A DNA stretch of 22,350 bases, from contig JAYTOA010000113.1 of the NCBI GenBank assembly GCA_043748015.1, positions 1-22,350 of the forward strand. The letters run 5' to 3'. Positions 15,448 through 21,993 of the stretch are shown here, piece by piece. The notes beneath the pieces were generated by a model, which saw only the letters and a list, made by a program, of their open reading frames with translations, did not search any database and was not told where the DNA came from. Made by a program: the position numbers and the translations under genes. The DNA comes from JAIBBG01 sp043748015. Lineage in GTDB: Bacteria; Bacteroidota; Bacteroidia; Flavobacteriales_D; Sanyastnellaceae. Each line of letters starts with the position of its first letter. Position 1 is the stretch's first letter.

Positions 15448-15470
15448 TTACCGCTATCTGAATTACTTTG
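15439..15470 (+). promoter_or_regulatory. Possible promoter of the ComB-like gene
   Basis: TTTG (15439-15442), which is part of the last TTGAAT unit, and TTACTTTG (15463-15470, one mismatch to TAnnTTTG) are separated by 20 bases. The ATG at 15501 lies 31 bases downstream. Confidence 0.4.
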
Positions 15471-15500
15471 CGCCTTCGGTAATACCCACCCGGATTGATT

Positions 15501-16286
15501 ATGCATTCCCTACAAGATCGTAAACTAGTTGAAGTCTGTTATTCTCCTTCGCAATACCATTTGTATCAGGAGGATTTTGACGTTGTTGTTGTGATAGATG
15601 TGCTCAGGGCAACAAGCGCCATCACTACTGCTTTGCACTATGGCGTGGATAAAATTATTCCAGTATCTTCAGTGGAAGAAGCCAGGGCATATCAGGCGCA
15701 GGGTTTTATTGCCGGTGCCGAACGCGACGGTCAGGTAGTTGAAGGATTTGAGTTTGGAAATTCTCCGTACGCATACATGAATCCGGAAATGAAAGGCAAA
15801 ACTGTAGTGCTCACAACTACCAATGGTACCAAAGCCATTCAGATTGCCAGTGGAAAAAAATTGGTGGTCATTGGTTGTCTCAACAATCTTGATATTCTTT
15901 GCGAATATCTCATCGAGAAGCATCAGAACACTTTGATTCTCGCTTCGGGTTGGAAAGACAAAGTGAACCTTGAAGACACCATTTGCGGAGGAGCTATCGC
16001 CGATATTCTTTTAGAAACACGCGCTTTTCGCAGCAATGAGGACAGCACTGTCGCAGCTAAATTTATTTATCGCTCGGCCAAAGAACATCTTTGGAGTTTT
16101 CTTCGTTCGTCATCTCATAGAAGAAGACTTATCAAACTCAATATTCAAAAAGATGTGAAGTATTGCCTAACCTTGAACTCAGTTCCATGTATACCCATTT
16201 TGAAAGATGGAGTATTGGAGAAGCTGGATTTTGTTTCGAAGCAAAAAAGAGAAGTGGAAAAGATTAATGTGAATCTTACTAAATGA
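15501..16286 (+). CDS. comB: Probable 2-phosphosulfolactate phosphatase (ComB family)
   Basis: ComB removes phosphate from 2-phosphosulfolactate to give sulfolactate, a step of coenzyme M synthesis in methanogens; in bacteria the product serves other, less clear roles. The 261-aa protein has the family blocks: VVVIDVLRATSAITTAL (28-44), then GAERDGQ and GFEFGNSP, then TTTNGTKAI, GCLNNLDIL and LASGWKDKVNLEDTICGGAIADIL. These are characteristic and in the right order. It has no signal peptide. I chose ATG 15501 instead of the TTG at 15495 because it is the better start codon and the two extra residues add nothing. The stop overlaps the next start as ATGA, so it is coupled to an exported phospholipase-like gene. 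Function in this organism is inferred from the family only. Confidence 0.85.
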   Translation: MHSLQDRKLVEVCYSPSQYHLYQEDFDVVVVIDVLRATSAITTALHYGVDKIIPVSSVEEARAYQAQGFIAGAERDGQVVEGFEFGNSPYAYMNPEMKGKTVVLTTTNGTKAIQIASGKKLVVIGCLNNLDILCEYLIEKHQNTLILASGWKDKVNLEDTICGGAIADILLETRAFRSNEDSTVAAKFIYRSAKEHLWSFLRSSSHRRRLIKLNIQKDVKYCLTLNSVPCIPILKDGVLEKLDFVSKQKREVEKINVNLTK

Positions 16287-17329
16287 AGAGAAGCTTTTTC
16301 AGAATAAATTATTTAATGACTTCCTGGATTGTCTTGGTTGCATTGGCTTGCAGCTCGCTTTCATTCACGAACAAGATAATCAGCTCAGATCACAATTGTC
16401 CCGGTGACAATGCTAGCTGGGGATTTTTTGGCCACAAGAAAATCAACGAATTGGCCATTTATACATTGCCAAAAGAGATGTTCGGGTTTTACAAAGCGAA
16501 CATGGATTACCTCATCGAACATTCTGTTGATCCGGACAAAAGACGCAATGGCGTAAAGGGTGAAGCGGAATGTCATTATATCGATATGGATCGATACATC
16601 ACTGCGGAATTCCCCTACCCTTTTGACAATGTTCCCCGCCGCTGGACAGATGCTGTGGCGAAATTCAGCGAAGACTCCCTTCGCGCACACGGGATAGCAC
16701 CGTGGAATGTCTACAACGTTACTTCCAGATTGACTCAGGCTTTCAAGTCGGGTGATATCGCCAAAATACTGAGATTGTCTGCAGAGTTGGGGCATTATAT
16801 AGGCGACTCACATGTACCACTTCATACAACGAGTAACTACAATGGACAAAAGACCAATCAGCGTGGAATTCATGGTTTCTGGGAAAGTCGGTTGGTAGAA
16901 CTTTACATTGATGACTACGACTTTTTTGTTGGGAAATCGTTTTATGTGAAGTCTACATCGAATTATATATGGGATCGTGTAGAGGAAAGCTTCGCTGCTG
17001 TTGATTCAGTGCTTGGTTTTGAGCGCGAACTCAACGCACGTTTTCCAGAAGACCTGAAGTATTCATATGAAACACGAGGTCAGATGAATATGAAAGTTTA
17101 TTCCGCAGAATACAGTCGTGAATACAGTCGCATGCTCGATGGACAAGTGGAGCGCCGCATGCGTACTGCGGTCATCTCGGTTGGCAGCTATTGGTATACA
17201 GCATGGGTGGATGCCGGACAACCGGATCTAACCAAATTCATATCCGGAATGGATCAATCAGTTAAAGACTCATTGGCGAAAGACGTTGTAATTCCGGAGG
17301 AAAAGTTGCAAGTGAGAGATCACGAATAG
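16283..17329 (+). CDS. Exported zinc-dependent phospholipase C/S1-P1 nuclease-like protein
   Basis: The 348-aa protein has an N-terminal hydrophobic segment (about 10-28) that looks like a signal sequence, possibly lipidated at Cys23 (LACS). It has the trinuclear zinc-site residues of the phospholipase C/S1-P1 superfamily: Trp46 and His51 (SWGFFGH), Asp83 or Asp85, His98 (AECHYID), His171 and Asp175 (LGHYIGDSH), His181 (PLHTT), and His197 with Glu201 (HGFWE). The HxxxE end is that of zinc phospholipase C; S1/P1 nucleases have HxxxD. In both enzymes the Trp is the mature N-terminus, but here it lies after about 18-20 more residues. It is coupled by ATGA to the ComB-like gene. Likely a periplasmic or surface phosphodiesterase; the substrate (phospholipid, nucleic acid or other) is open. 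Confidence 0.82.
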   Translation: MKRSFFRINYLMTSWIVLVALACSSLSFTNKIISSDHNCPGDNASWGFFGHKKINELAIYTLPKEMFGFYKANMDYLIEHSVDPDKRRNGVKGEAECHYIDMDRYITAEFPYPFDNVPRRWTDAVAKFSEDSLRAHGIAPWNVYNVTSRLTQAFKSGDIAKILRLSAELGHYIGDSHVPLHTTSNYNGQKTNQRGIHGFWESRLVELYIDDYDFFVGKSFYVKSTSNYIWDRVEESFAAVDSVLGFERELNARFPEDLKYSYETRGQMNMKVYSAEYSREYSRMLDGQVERRMRTAVISVGSYWYTAWVDAGQPDLTKFISGMDQSVKDSLAKDVVIPEEKLQVRDHE

Positions 17330-17412
17330 ACTCATTTTTAGGAAATTTTAATCAAAATGTAACCTTTGTTGTTGCCCTGGAGTTTAAAGGATAAGATTAA
17401 CTCCGTCTGACA

Positions 17413-17958
17413 ATGAAAAAATTACATTTAGCCACTTTGTTCCTATTAATTGGAATGTATGCCATGGCGCAAACTCCACAAGTGTTGTTTTATGGATATG
17501 TTGAAGAGGGCATTTTTGTGGATCCATCCGGCGATGCCAAAAAATCCAGGAAACAAAAAAATCCGGAGAAATTGCGCAATGTCACAGTGTATGTCTATCA
17601 GGGTGACGTACTGATTAACACCGTCAGCGGTCGTGAATCAGGATTCTATGCGGTATTGCTTGAGTCAGGAGCGAAGTACAATGTCACCTTCGAGAAAGAC
17701 GGATTCTTCTGCAAAAGTTTTGAGGTAGATTGCCGTAACGTTCAGTTCCCTGAAACAGACGCAGCAATGAAATGCCTCACGGATGTTTCACTTTTTAAGA
17801 AAGTGGAAGACGAAGAAATGCTGGCCCTGTGTCACGTTCCTTTCGCCAAATGCTCATTCAAAAATGGTGACATGGTTTGGGATGTTGAATACACCGAGCG
17901 CGCTAAAGAAAAATTCTATGAATTGGCTCAGCCATACTATATGGCTTCCGGAAAATAA
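17413..17958 (+). CDS. Small secreted protein with carboxypeptidase-regulatory-like domain
   Basis: The 181-aa protein begins with a signal peptide (MKKLHLATLFLLIGMYAMA, cut before QTP at about residue 19). Residues 25-105 resemble the beta-sandwich domains that occur in Bacteroidota envelope proteins: NVTVYVYQGDVLINTVSGRESGFYAVLLESGAKYNVTFEKDGF fits the pattern of a peptidase-regulatory-like domain. The rest has four cysteines (CKSFEVDC, CLTD, CHVPFAKC) that may form disulfides, and a charged end. No catalytic motif. It lies 84 bases after the phospholipase-like gene and ends at a strong terminator, so the ComB-like, phospholipase-like and this gene may form one transcript. Function unknown. 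Confidence 0.8.
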   Translation: MKKLHLATLFLLIGMYAMAQTPQVLFYGYVEEGIFVDPSGDAKKSRKQKNPEKLRNVTVYVYQGDVLINTVSGRESGFYAVLLESGAKYNVTFEKDGFFCKSFEVDCRNVQFPETDAAMKCLTDVSLFKKVEDEEMLALCHVPFAKCSFKNGDMVWDVEYTERAKEKFYELAQPYYMASGK

Positions 17959-17988
17959 ATACCTGTCGAAAATCTATTTCCTTTAACT

Positions 17989-18024
17989 GAGGCTGTCCAT
18001 AATTGGACAGCCTCTTTTTTTTTT
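17989..18024 (+). terminator. Strong terminator after the secreted protein gene
   Basis: GAGGCTGTCCA and TGGACAGCCTC form a perfect 11-bp stem with a TAAT loop, followed by ten T. It starts 31 bases after the stop codon. Confidence 0.93.
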
Positions 18025-18136
18025 GTATTAATCTGAGGGCGAGAATTTGTGTTTTCTGATTTGGTAATTTGAGGTTTGAAGCTCGCTCCTTTGCACTGCT
18101 TGCGCCTCTGACTCAATTCTTCAAATCTAAAAATGC

Positions 18137-18165
18137 TTTGCAGTTCCTTTCCTCCGGTATTTTTG
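18137..18165 (+). promoter_or_regulatory. Possible promoter of the exported cupin gene
   Basis: TTTG (18137-18140) and TATTTTTG (18158-18165, exact TAnnTTTG) are separated by 17 bases, slightly short of the usual 19-21. The ATG at 18183 follows 17 bases later. The match also supports ATG 18183 over the upstream TTG at 18069, which would put this promoter inside the gene. Confidence 0.45.
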
Positions 18166-18182
18166 GAGAAATTCTAACCCTC

Positions 18183-18614
18183 ATGCACAAATCGGTTTAT
18201 TACAGTTTGTTTATCATCATAGCAATCACAACCTCTTGTGACCATTGTTCCGCACAGAAAGTCGAGAATCTTCCAGGAAGAATGCCGGGATCTGAATGGG
18301 AGAGCACTTTTGTGGAAAAAATCGCTGACGATAGTTTGTGCACGACTTTTCATCTATGGTTAAAAGGCGGAGTGAAACATCATTTTCACACCAGTCATAC
18401 CGAATGTCTCTATTTTCTTGAAGGCGAAGGTCAGATGGAATTAGGCGAGAGCATTTTCAATGTAAAGGCTGGTGATTTTGTTCAAGTGCCTCGGGGTGTT
18501 GTTCACTCCGTTAATGTTACCAAACCAATCCATGTGATTTCCATTCAAACACCACAATGGTTGACAGAAGATCGACAGTTTGTTGCGCCTATCAGAAGGC
18601 CACATAATGAATAG
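18183..18614 (+). CDS. Exported single-domain cupin protein
   Basis: The 143-aa protein has a signal sequence (residues 1-24) that could be cut by signal peptidase I at CSA/Q, or by lipoprotein peptidase at Cys19 (TTSC). The rest is one cupin barrel. Motif 1 is GVKHHFHTSHTECLYFLEGEG (63-83), with metal ligands His67, His69 and Glu74. Motif 2 is GDFVQVPRGVVHSVNV (97-112), with His108. These match the HxHx4E and PxGxxHxxN patterns. Secreted cupins are uncommon next to the cytoplasmic ones. Substrate unknown. The ATG at 18183 is chosen over the TTG at 18069, since it starts directly at the signal peptide. It ends 11 bases from the end of the convergent FMN-reductase-like gene. Confidence 0.8.
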   Translation: MHKSVYYSLFIIIAITTSCDHCSAQKVENLPGRMPGSEWESTFVEKIADDSLCTTFHLWLKGGVKHHFHTSHTECLYFLEGEGQMELGESIFNVKAGDFVQVPRGVVHSVNVTKPIHVISIQTPQWLTEDRQFVAPIRRPHNE

Positions 18615-18625
18615 GCTCTTGTCTA

Positions 18626-19147
18626 TCAGAAATTGATCATCCTTTCGGCGTGATCATGAAGCAATCGAAGCACGCGTTCATCTACTATCTCCAGATCATC
18701 GTTCATCATTTTGTTGATATCAGAAAGTTTTGGTTGTGCAAAATGAACGAGCATTCTCAAATGTTGAAGTACGCCATTGAGATGTTCTTGTCCTCGAAGA
18801 TTGCCCGCATGTCCGTCAGAAATACCGATGATACCGGCCTTTTTTTCTCGAAAATACTTGGGATGAACCATGTCAAGGAAACATTTAAGTATTCCTGGGT
18901 AACTGCCATTGTATTCGGGAATTATGAAAACGAGTTTGTCGGAAGGAGCAATAAATTCTTCAACCAAAGCAATGAGGGATTCATCCTTTTTTTCATACAT
19001 ATTAGGATGAAAAAAATTGGTAGTGAGCTGTTGTAATGAGAAATACTTCGCGTCCGATTCTTTGGATTTCACCAAAGCAAAATACTTCTGAGCAACAATT
19101 TCTGTCAAACTCTCGGGACGATTGGTGGAGGCGATTACTGTTACCAT
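18626..19147 (-). CDS. NAD(P)H-dependent FMN reductase-like flavoprotein
   Basis: The 173-aa protein has the flavodoxin-like fold of the NADPH-dependent FMN reductase family. The phosphate-binding loop is STNRPESL (6-13, where the family usually has SxRxxS), the flavin loop PEYNGSYPGILK (77-88) is the hallmark of the group, and GISDGHAGNLRGQ (108-120) is the third binding loop. It is cytoplasmic, and may reduce FMN, quinones or azo and chromate compounds; which is not clear from sequence. I take ATG 19147 as the start. A TTG at 19201 would add 18 hydrophobic residues but would include the promoter element at 19157-19164. It is divergent from the UPF0173 gene. Confidence 0.82.
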   Translation of the reverse strand: MVTVIASTNRPESLTEIVAQKYFALVKSKESDAKYFSLQQLTTNFFHPNMYEKKDESLIALVEEFIAPSDKLVFIIPEYNGSYPGILKCFLDMVHPKYFREKKAGIIGISDGHAGNLRGQEHLNGVLQHLRMLVHFAQPKLSDINKMMNDDLEIVDERVLRLLHDHAERMINF

Positions 19148-19156
19148 ATTGTTTGA

Positions 19157-19164
19157 CAAAGCTA
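19157..19164 (-). promoter_or_regulatory. -7 promoter element for the FMN-reductase-like gene
   Basis: TAGCTTTG on the minus strand matches TAnnTTTG exactly and is identical to the -7 element of the DinB-like operon. It lies nine bases from the ATG at 19147. No good TTG at the -33 spacing. Confidence 0.4.
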
Positions 19165-19382
19165 AGAGGTATCCAAACAACAGTAACTTGATTTGGTTCA
19201 AGGCTGCAACCCATCAAATAGGTGTCGCTGGTAAATTCATTTTTCAACACAAAACGGCAGAATAGGGCAAAATGAAGATGAGTGAATCGGGTAAAAACGC
19301 ATTCAATCAATTCATTCTCAGATTGAGTACTAAACTTATCAACGTCATTTCCACAATCACCGTGTGTACAACTTTGGCATGT

Positions 19383-19409
19383 GTGAAACCGTGAAACACC
19401 TTGTTTCAC
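19383..19409. promoter_or_regulatory. Triple half-site operator with swapped parS halves
   Basis: The sequence contains GTGAAAC (19383-19389), GTGAAACA (19391-19398), a CCT spacer, and TGTTTCAC (19402-19409). The last two form a perfect 8-base inverted repeat with three bases between. The canonical parS is TGTTTCACGTGAAACA, so both halves are present exactly, but in the opposite order. The repeat covers the -33 to -13 zone of the possible UPF0173 promoter (TACTTTCG at 19412-19419), as a repressor site would. Confidence 0.5.
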
Positions 19410-19411
19410 TA

Positions 19412-19419
19412 TACTTTCG
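19412..19419 (+). promoter_or_regulatory. Possible -7 element of the UPF0173-type gene
   Basis: TACTTTCG differs from TAnnTTTG at one base and lies 12 bases before the ATG at 19432, next to the inverted repeat. No TTG is found at the -33 spacing, where the GTGAAACA half-site sits. Confidence 0.3.
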
Positions 19420-19431
19420 TCACCGACCGAT

Positions 19432-20109
19432 ATGAAATACACCTACTACGGACACAGTAGTTTTATGGTAGAAATAGATGGCGTCCGGATAGTTTTCGAC
19501 CCTTACATTTCTCCCAATGAACTGGCTAAAGCAGTGGATGTGAACAGTATAAAGTGTGATTACGTAATGCTTTCACACGGACATTTCGATCATGTGGCAG
19601 ATGCTGAATTGATCACACGGAACAACGATGCAACAATCATCTCCAATTTTGAGATTGCAACATATTTCGGAGGAAAGAAACTCAAATACCACCCGATGAA
19701 TGTCGGTGGGCAATGGGATTTCGGGAAGTTCAAAGTGAAGTTGGTGAATGCTGTTCACAGCAGCGTTTTACCGGATGGCACTTATGGCGGAGCTTCCGTT
19801 GGCTTTGTTGTTAGTGGAGAAGGAAAAAGTTTTTACTATTCAGGTGACACGGCGTTACACCTGGATATGCAATTGATCGGGACATATCAGAAATTGGAAC
19901 GCGCATTATTATGTGTAGGAGACAACTTCACGATGGGAATTGAGGATGCGCTGATTGCTGCAGAATTTGTGAAGTGCAATAATATTACTGCCATGCACAT
20001 CGATACCTTTCCATACATCCGCATCGATCACATCCGATCGGTAGAGAAGTTTGCAAAGGCTGGAATGACTTTAACACTGCCGGAAATAGGCAAGACTTAC
20101 GACATGTAA
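19432..20109 (+). CDS. Metallo-beta-lactamase-fold hydrolase, UPF0173/UlaG-like
   Basis: The 225-aa protein belongs to the MBL-fold hydrolases of the UPF0173 group. His8 in YGHSSF is the family's N-terminal signature. The main metal motif is SHGHFDH (48-54, HxHxDH with His49, His51, Asp53, His54), followed by His109 (AVHSS), Asp139 (YYSGDTAL) and His189 (AMHID). The complete set predicts a two-metal hydrolase. No signal peptide, so it is cytoplasmic. UlaG in this superfamily opens L-ascorbate-6-phosphate lactone, but most UPF0173 proteins have no assigned substrate. It lies 44 bases upstream of parA on the same strand and may be cotranscribed with parAB. Its promoter region carries the swapped parS-like half-sites. 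Confidence 0.88.
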   Translation: MKYTYYGHSSFMVEIDGVRIVFDPYISPNELAKAVDVNSIKCDYVMLSHGHFDHVADAELITRNNDATIISNFEIATYFGGKKLKYHPMNVGGQWDFGKFKVKLVNAVHSSVLPDGTYGGASVGFVVSGEGKSFYYSGDTALHLDMQLIGTYQKLERALLCVGDNFTMGIEDALIAAEFVKCNNITAMHIDTFPYIRIDHIRSVEKFAKAGMTLTLPEIGKTYDM

Positions 20110-20153
20110 ATTTTCATTTGAATTGAGTATATCAACCAAGACAATAAAAATAA

Positions 20154-20966
20154 ATGGGTAAAATAATCACAATCGCCAACCAGAAAGGTGGTGTAGGCAA
20201 AACAACAACAGCCATCAATCTGGCCGCAGCTTTGGGCGTACTCGAGTACAAAACACTACTCGTGGATGCAGATCCGCAAGCCAACGCTACCAGCGGTGTA
20301 GGTATTGACCCGAAGAATATCAAGGCGGGTATTTATGAATGTCTCGTGAATGAGATTGACCCAAAAGAGTTGATTCTAGCTACAGATAATCCGAATCTTG
20401 ACCTCATTCCATCTCACATCGACCTTGTGGGTGCTGAGATTGAATTGATCAATGTTCCCAATCGCGAATACATGATGCGTACAGCGATGGCGAAATTGCG
20501 CAATGAATATGATTTCATCATTGTGGATTGTTCGCCTTCGCTCGGACTTGTTACTGTGAACGCCCTCACCGCGTCAGATGCAGTAATCGTTCCTGTACAA
20601 TGCGAGTACTTCGCTCTTGAAGGTCTTGGCAAATTGCTCAATACCATTAAGATCGTTCAGCAGAAACTCAATACAGATCTCACCATTGAAGGAATTCTAC
20701 TAACGATGTACGATTCACGTTTACGCCTTAGCAATCAGGTGGTGGAAGAAGTGAAGATTCACTTCCAGGAAATGGTGTTCGACACTATCATTCACCGTAA
20801 TACGACTTTGGGTGAAGCGCCAAGTTTCGGGCAAACCATTTTGATGCACGATGCAAGTTGCAAAGGTTCTGTGAACTATCTGAACCTGGCACGAGAAATT
20901 CTGCAGAAGAATGAAATGACGAAAATGACCAACGACGACAAATACATCAACATAGAGAATGGCTAA
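20154..20966 (+). CDS. parA: Chromosome-partitioning ATPase ParA (Soj type)
   Basis: ParA is a DNA-bound, ATP-dependent dimer that moves ParB-parS complexes during chromosome segregation. The 270-aa protein has the deviant Walker A KGGVGKTT (11-18) with the signature Lys11, then DADPQANAT (38-46), and the Walker B block IIVDCSPSLG (about 122-131). Length and lack of an N-terminal DNA-binding extension fit the chromosomal Soj-type ParA rather than plasmid ParA of type Ia. The stop overlaps the parB start by eight bases (ATGGCTAA), so the two are translationally coupled. I see no promoter in the 44-base gap before it, so it may be read from the UPF0173 gene's promoter. The start MGKIITIANQ is as in known ParA proteins. 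Confidence 0.96.
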   Translation: MGKIITIANQKGGVGKTTTAINLAAALGVLEYKTLLVDADPQANATSGVGIDPKNIKAGIYECLVNEIDPKELILATDNPNLDLIPSHIDLVGAEIELINVPNREYMMRTAMAKLRNEYDFIIVDCSPSLGLVTVNALTASDAVIVPVQCEYFALEGLGKLLNTIKIVQQKLNTDLTIEGILLTMYDSRLRLSNQVVEEVKIHFQEMVFDTIIHRNTTLGEAPSFGQTILMHDASCKGSVNYLNLAREILQKNEMTKMTNDDKYINIENG

Positions 20967-21894
20967 GAAACCGGCACTGGGAAGAGGACTCAGCGCGCTT
21001 TTAGAAAGCGCACCACAAAATATTAGAGAACAAGTTGTTGTCAATAGGCCTGCAAAGTCGAAAGACACGGAAGTTGCGGATGTGAAAACATCGGAAGAGA
21101 TTGGCAACGTTGCCGGACCAATTTCAATGTTGCGCATTTCGCAGATAGAAGCAAATCCATTTCAGCCACGGCAAGAGTTTGAGATGAGCGCAATGCATGA
21201 GCTTTCGCAGAGCATCAAAGAACTCGGACTGATACAACCGATTACTGTACGTAAAATTTCGGCACAAAAATTCCAGATAATCAGTGGTGAGCGTCGTTTC
21301 CGCGCGTCGCAAATGGCCGGAATTGATGAGGTTCCTGTGTATGTGCGCGTTGCGAATGATCAGGCCATGCTTGAGATGGCATTGGTGGAGAACATTCAGC
21401 GTGAAAACCTGAACGCTATTGAGATTGCGATCAGCTACAAGCGTTTGATGCACGAATGCAAACTCACCACCGAGAAACTTGCAGATCGCGTTGGAAAGGA
21501 CAGAACAACAGTGACAAACTACGTGCGACTTCTGAAACTTCCACCGGAAATTCAAGTGGGAATTATCGAGAAGCGTATTTCAATGGGACATGCTCGAGCG
21601 CTCATCAACACCGAGCCTGAGTCAAAACAATTGAAAATCTATAAGTTGATTCTTGAGAAGGACCTCAGTGTTCGGCGTGTAGAAGAAATGGCGAAAGAAG
21701 ACGATGCACCGAAATTATTCAAGACAGAGAAGACGATTCTACCTCTTGAATTTCAAAAGATGCAGGCAGATCTTCGCTTGAAATTTGGCAAGAAAGCCAA
21801 GCTCGATCGCAATGAGCATGGCCTTGGTAAATTGTCAATTCCGTTTGCAACGGATGATGATCTACAGCGAATAGTAGACATGCTCGAATTGTAG
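20959..21894 (+). CDS. parB: Chromosome-partitioning protein ParB (Spo0J/Noc family)
   Basis: ParB binds parS, loads as a CTP-dependent clamp and spreads along the chromosome. The 311-aa protein opens with KKPALGRGLSALL (3-15), the ParA-stimulating peptide. The CTPase domain includes NPFQPR (66-71), IQPITVR (92-98) and GERRFRA (110-116). ENIQREN (144-150) comes next, then the helix-turn-helix region (168-195, LTTEKLADRVGKDRTTVTNYVRLLKLP in pattern). MGHARALI (209-216) and a C-terminal dimerisation region follow. All conserved parts are present. The ATG at 20959 is inside the last codons of parA. The end of the gene contains the promoter elements of the following DUF5683 gene. No canonical 16-base parS is in the window, though separated half-sites are at 19391-19409. 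Confidence 0.96.
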   Translation: MAKKPALGRGLSALLESAPQNIREQVVVNRPAKSKDTEVADVKTSEEIGNVAGPISMLRISQIEANPFQPRQEFEMSAMHELSQSIKELGLIQPITVRKISAQKFQIISGERRFRASQMAGIDEVPVYVRVANDQAMLEMALVENIQRENLNAIEIAISYKRLMHECKLTTEKLADRVGKDRTTVTNYVRLLKLPPEIQVGIIEKRISMGHARALINTEPESKQLKIYKLILEKDLSVRRVEEMAKEDDAPKLFKTEKTILPLEFQKMQADLRLKFGKKAKLDRNEHGLGKLSIPFATDDDLQRIVDMLEL

Positions 21895-21918
21895 AAAGCT
21901 TCGCGGTAAGTAAATTTG
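21889..21918 (+). promoter_or_regulatory. Promoter of the DUF5683 gene, overlapping the parB end
   Basis: TTG (21889-21891) and TAAATTTG (21911-21918, exact TAnnTTTG) are separated by 19 bases, the canonical Bacteroidota spacing. The -33 element is in the last codons of parB. It would place the transcription start near 21925, upstream of the hairpin at 21952. Confidence 0.55.
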
Positions 21919-21951
21919 GCCGTGAATTTTTCCCAACAGAACAATAATATC

Positions 21952-21983
21952 AAAGGAGTGCAGATTACATGTACTCCTTTTTT
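21952..21983 (+). terminator. Hairpin after parB, terminator or leader attenuator
   Basis: AAAGGAGTGCA pairs with TGTACTCCTTT over 11 positions (one G-U) with a seven-base loop and a run of six T (21978-21983, partly in the stem). It starts 58 bases after the parB stop and ends 11 bases before the next gene's GTG. It therefore serves as a parB terminator, and if the promoter at 21889-21918 is used, also as a control element for DUF5683. Confidence 0.65.
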
Positions 21984-21992
21984 GTGCGTTAA
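21969..21992 (+). other. Possible seven-codon leader peptide in the DUF5683 leader
   Basis: An ATG at 21969 opens MYSFFVR and stops at TAA (21990-21992), one base before the GTG start of the next gene. An AAAGGAG sequence (21952-21958) stands 10 bases before the ATG, but it is also the 5' arm of the hairpin. Bacteroidota rarely rely on such sequences, so the peptide may be chance. Confidence 0.25.
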
Positions 21993-21993
21993 T

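Noticed and set aside
18069..18182. Longer cupin protein starting with TTG at 18069
   Set aside because: The extra 38 residues precede a typical signal peptide and would contain the probable promoter at 18137-18165; ATG 18183 is better.
18372..18379. GTGAAACA in the cupin gene as a parS site
   Set aside because: It is one half-site inside a conserved cupin motif, with no partner half next to it.
19148..19201. Longer FMN-reductase-like protein starting with TTG at 19201
   Set aside because: The extra hydrophobic residues do not fit a cytoplasmic flavoprotein, and the segment holds an exact -7 promoter element.
19002..19442. 146-aa minus-strand ORF across the 19202-19431 gap
   Set aside because: It runs through the inverted repeat, both promoter regions and the start of two genes, and has no recognisable sequence.
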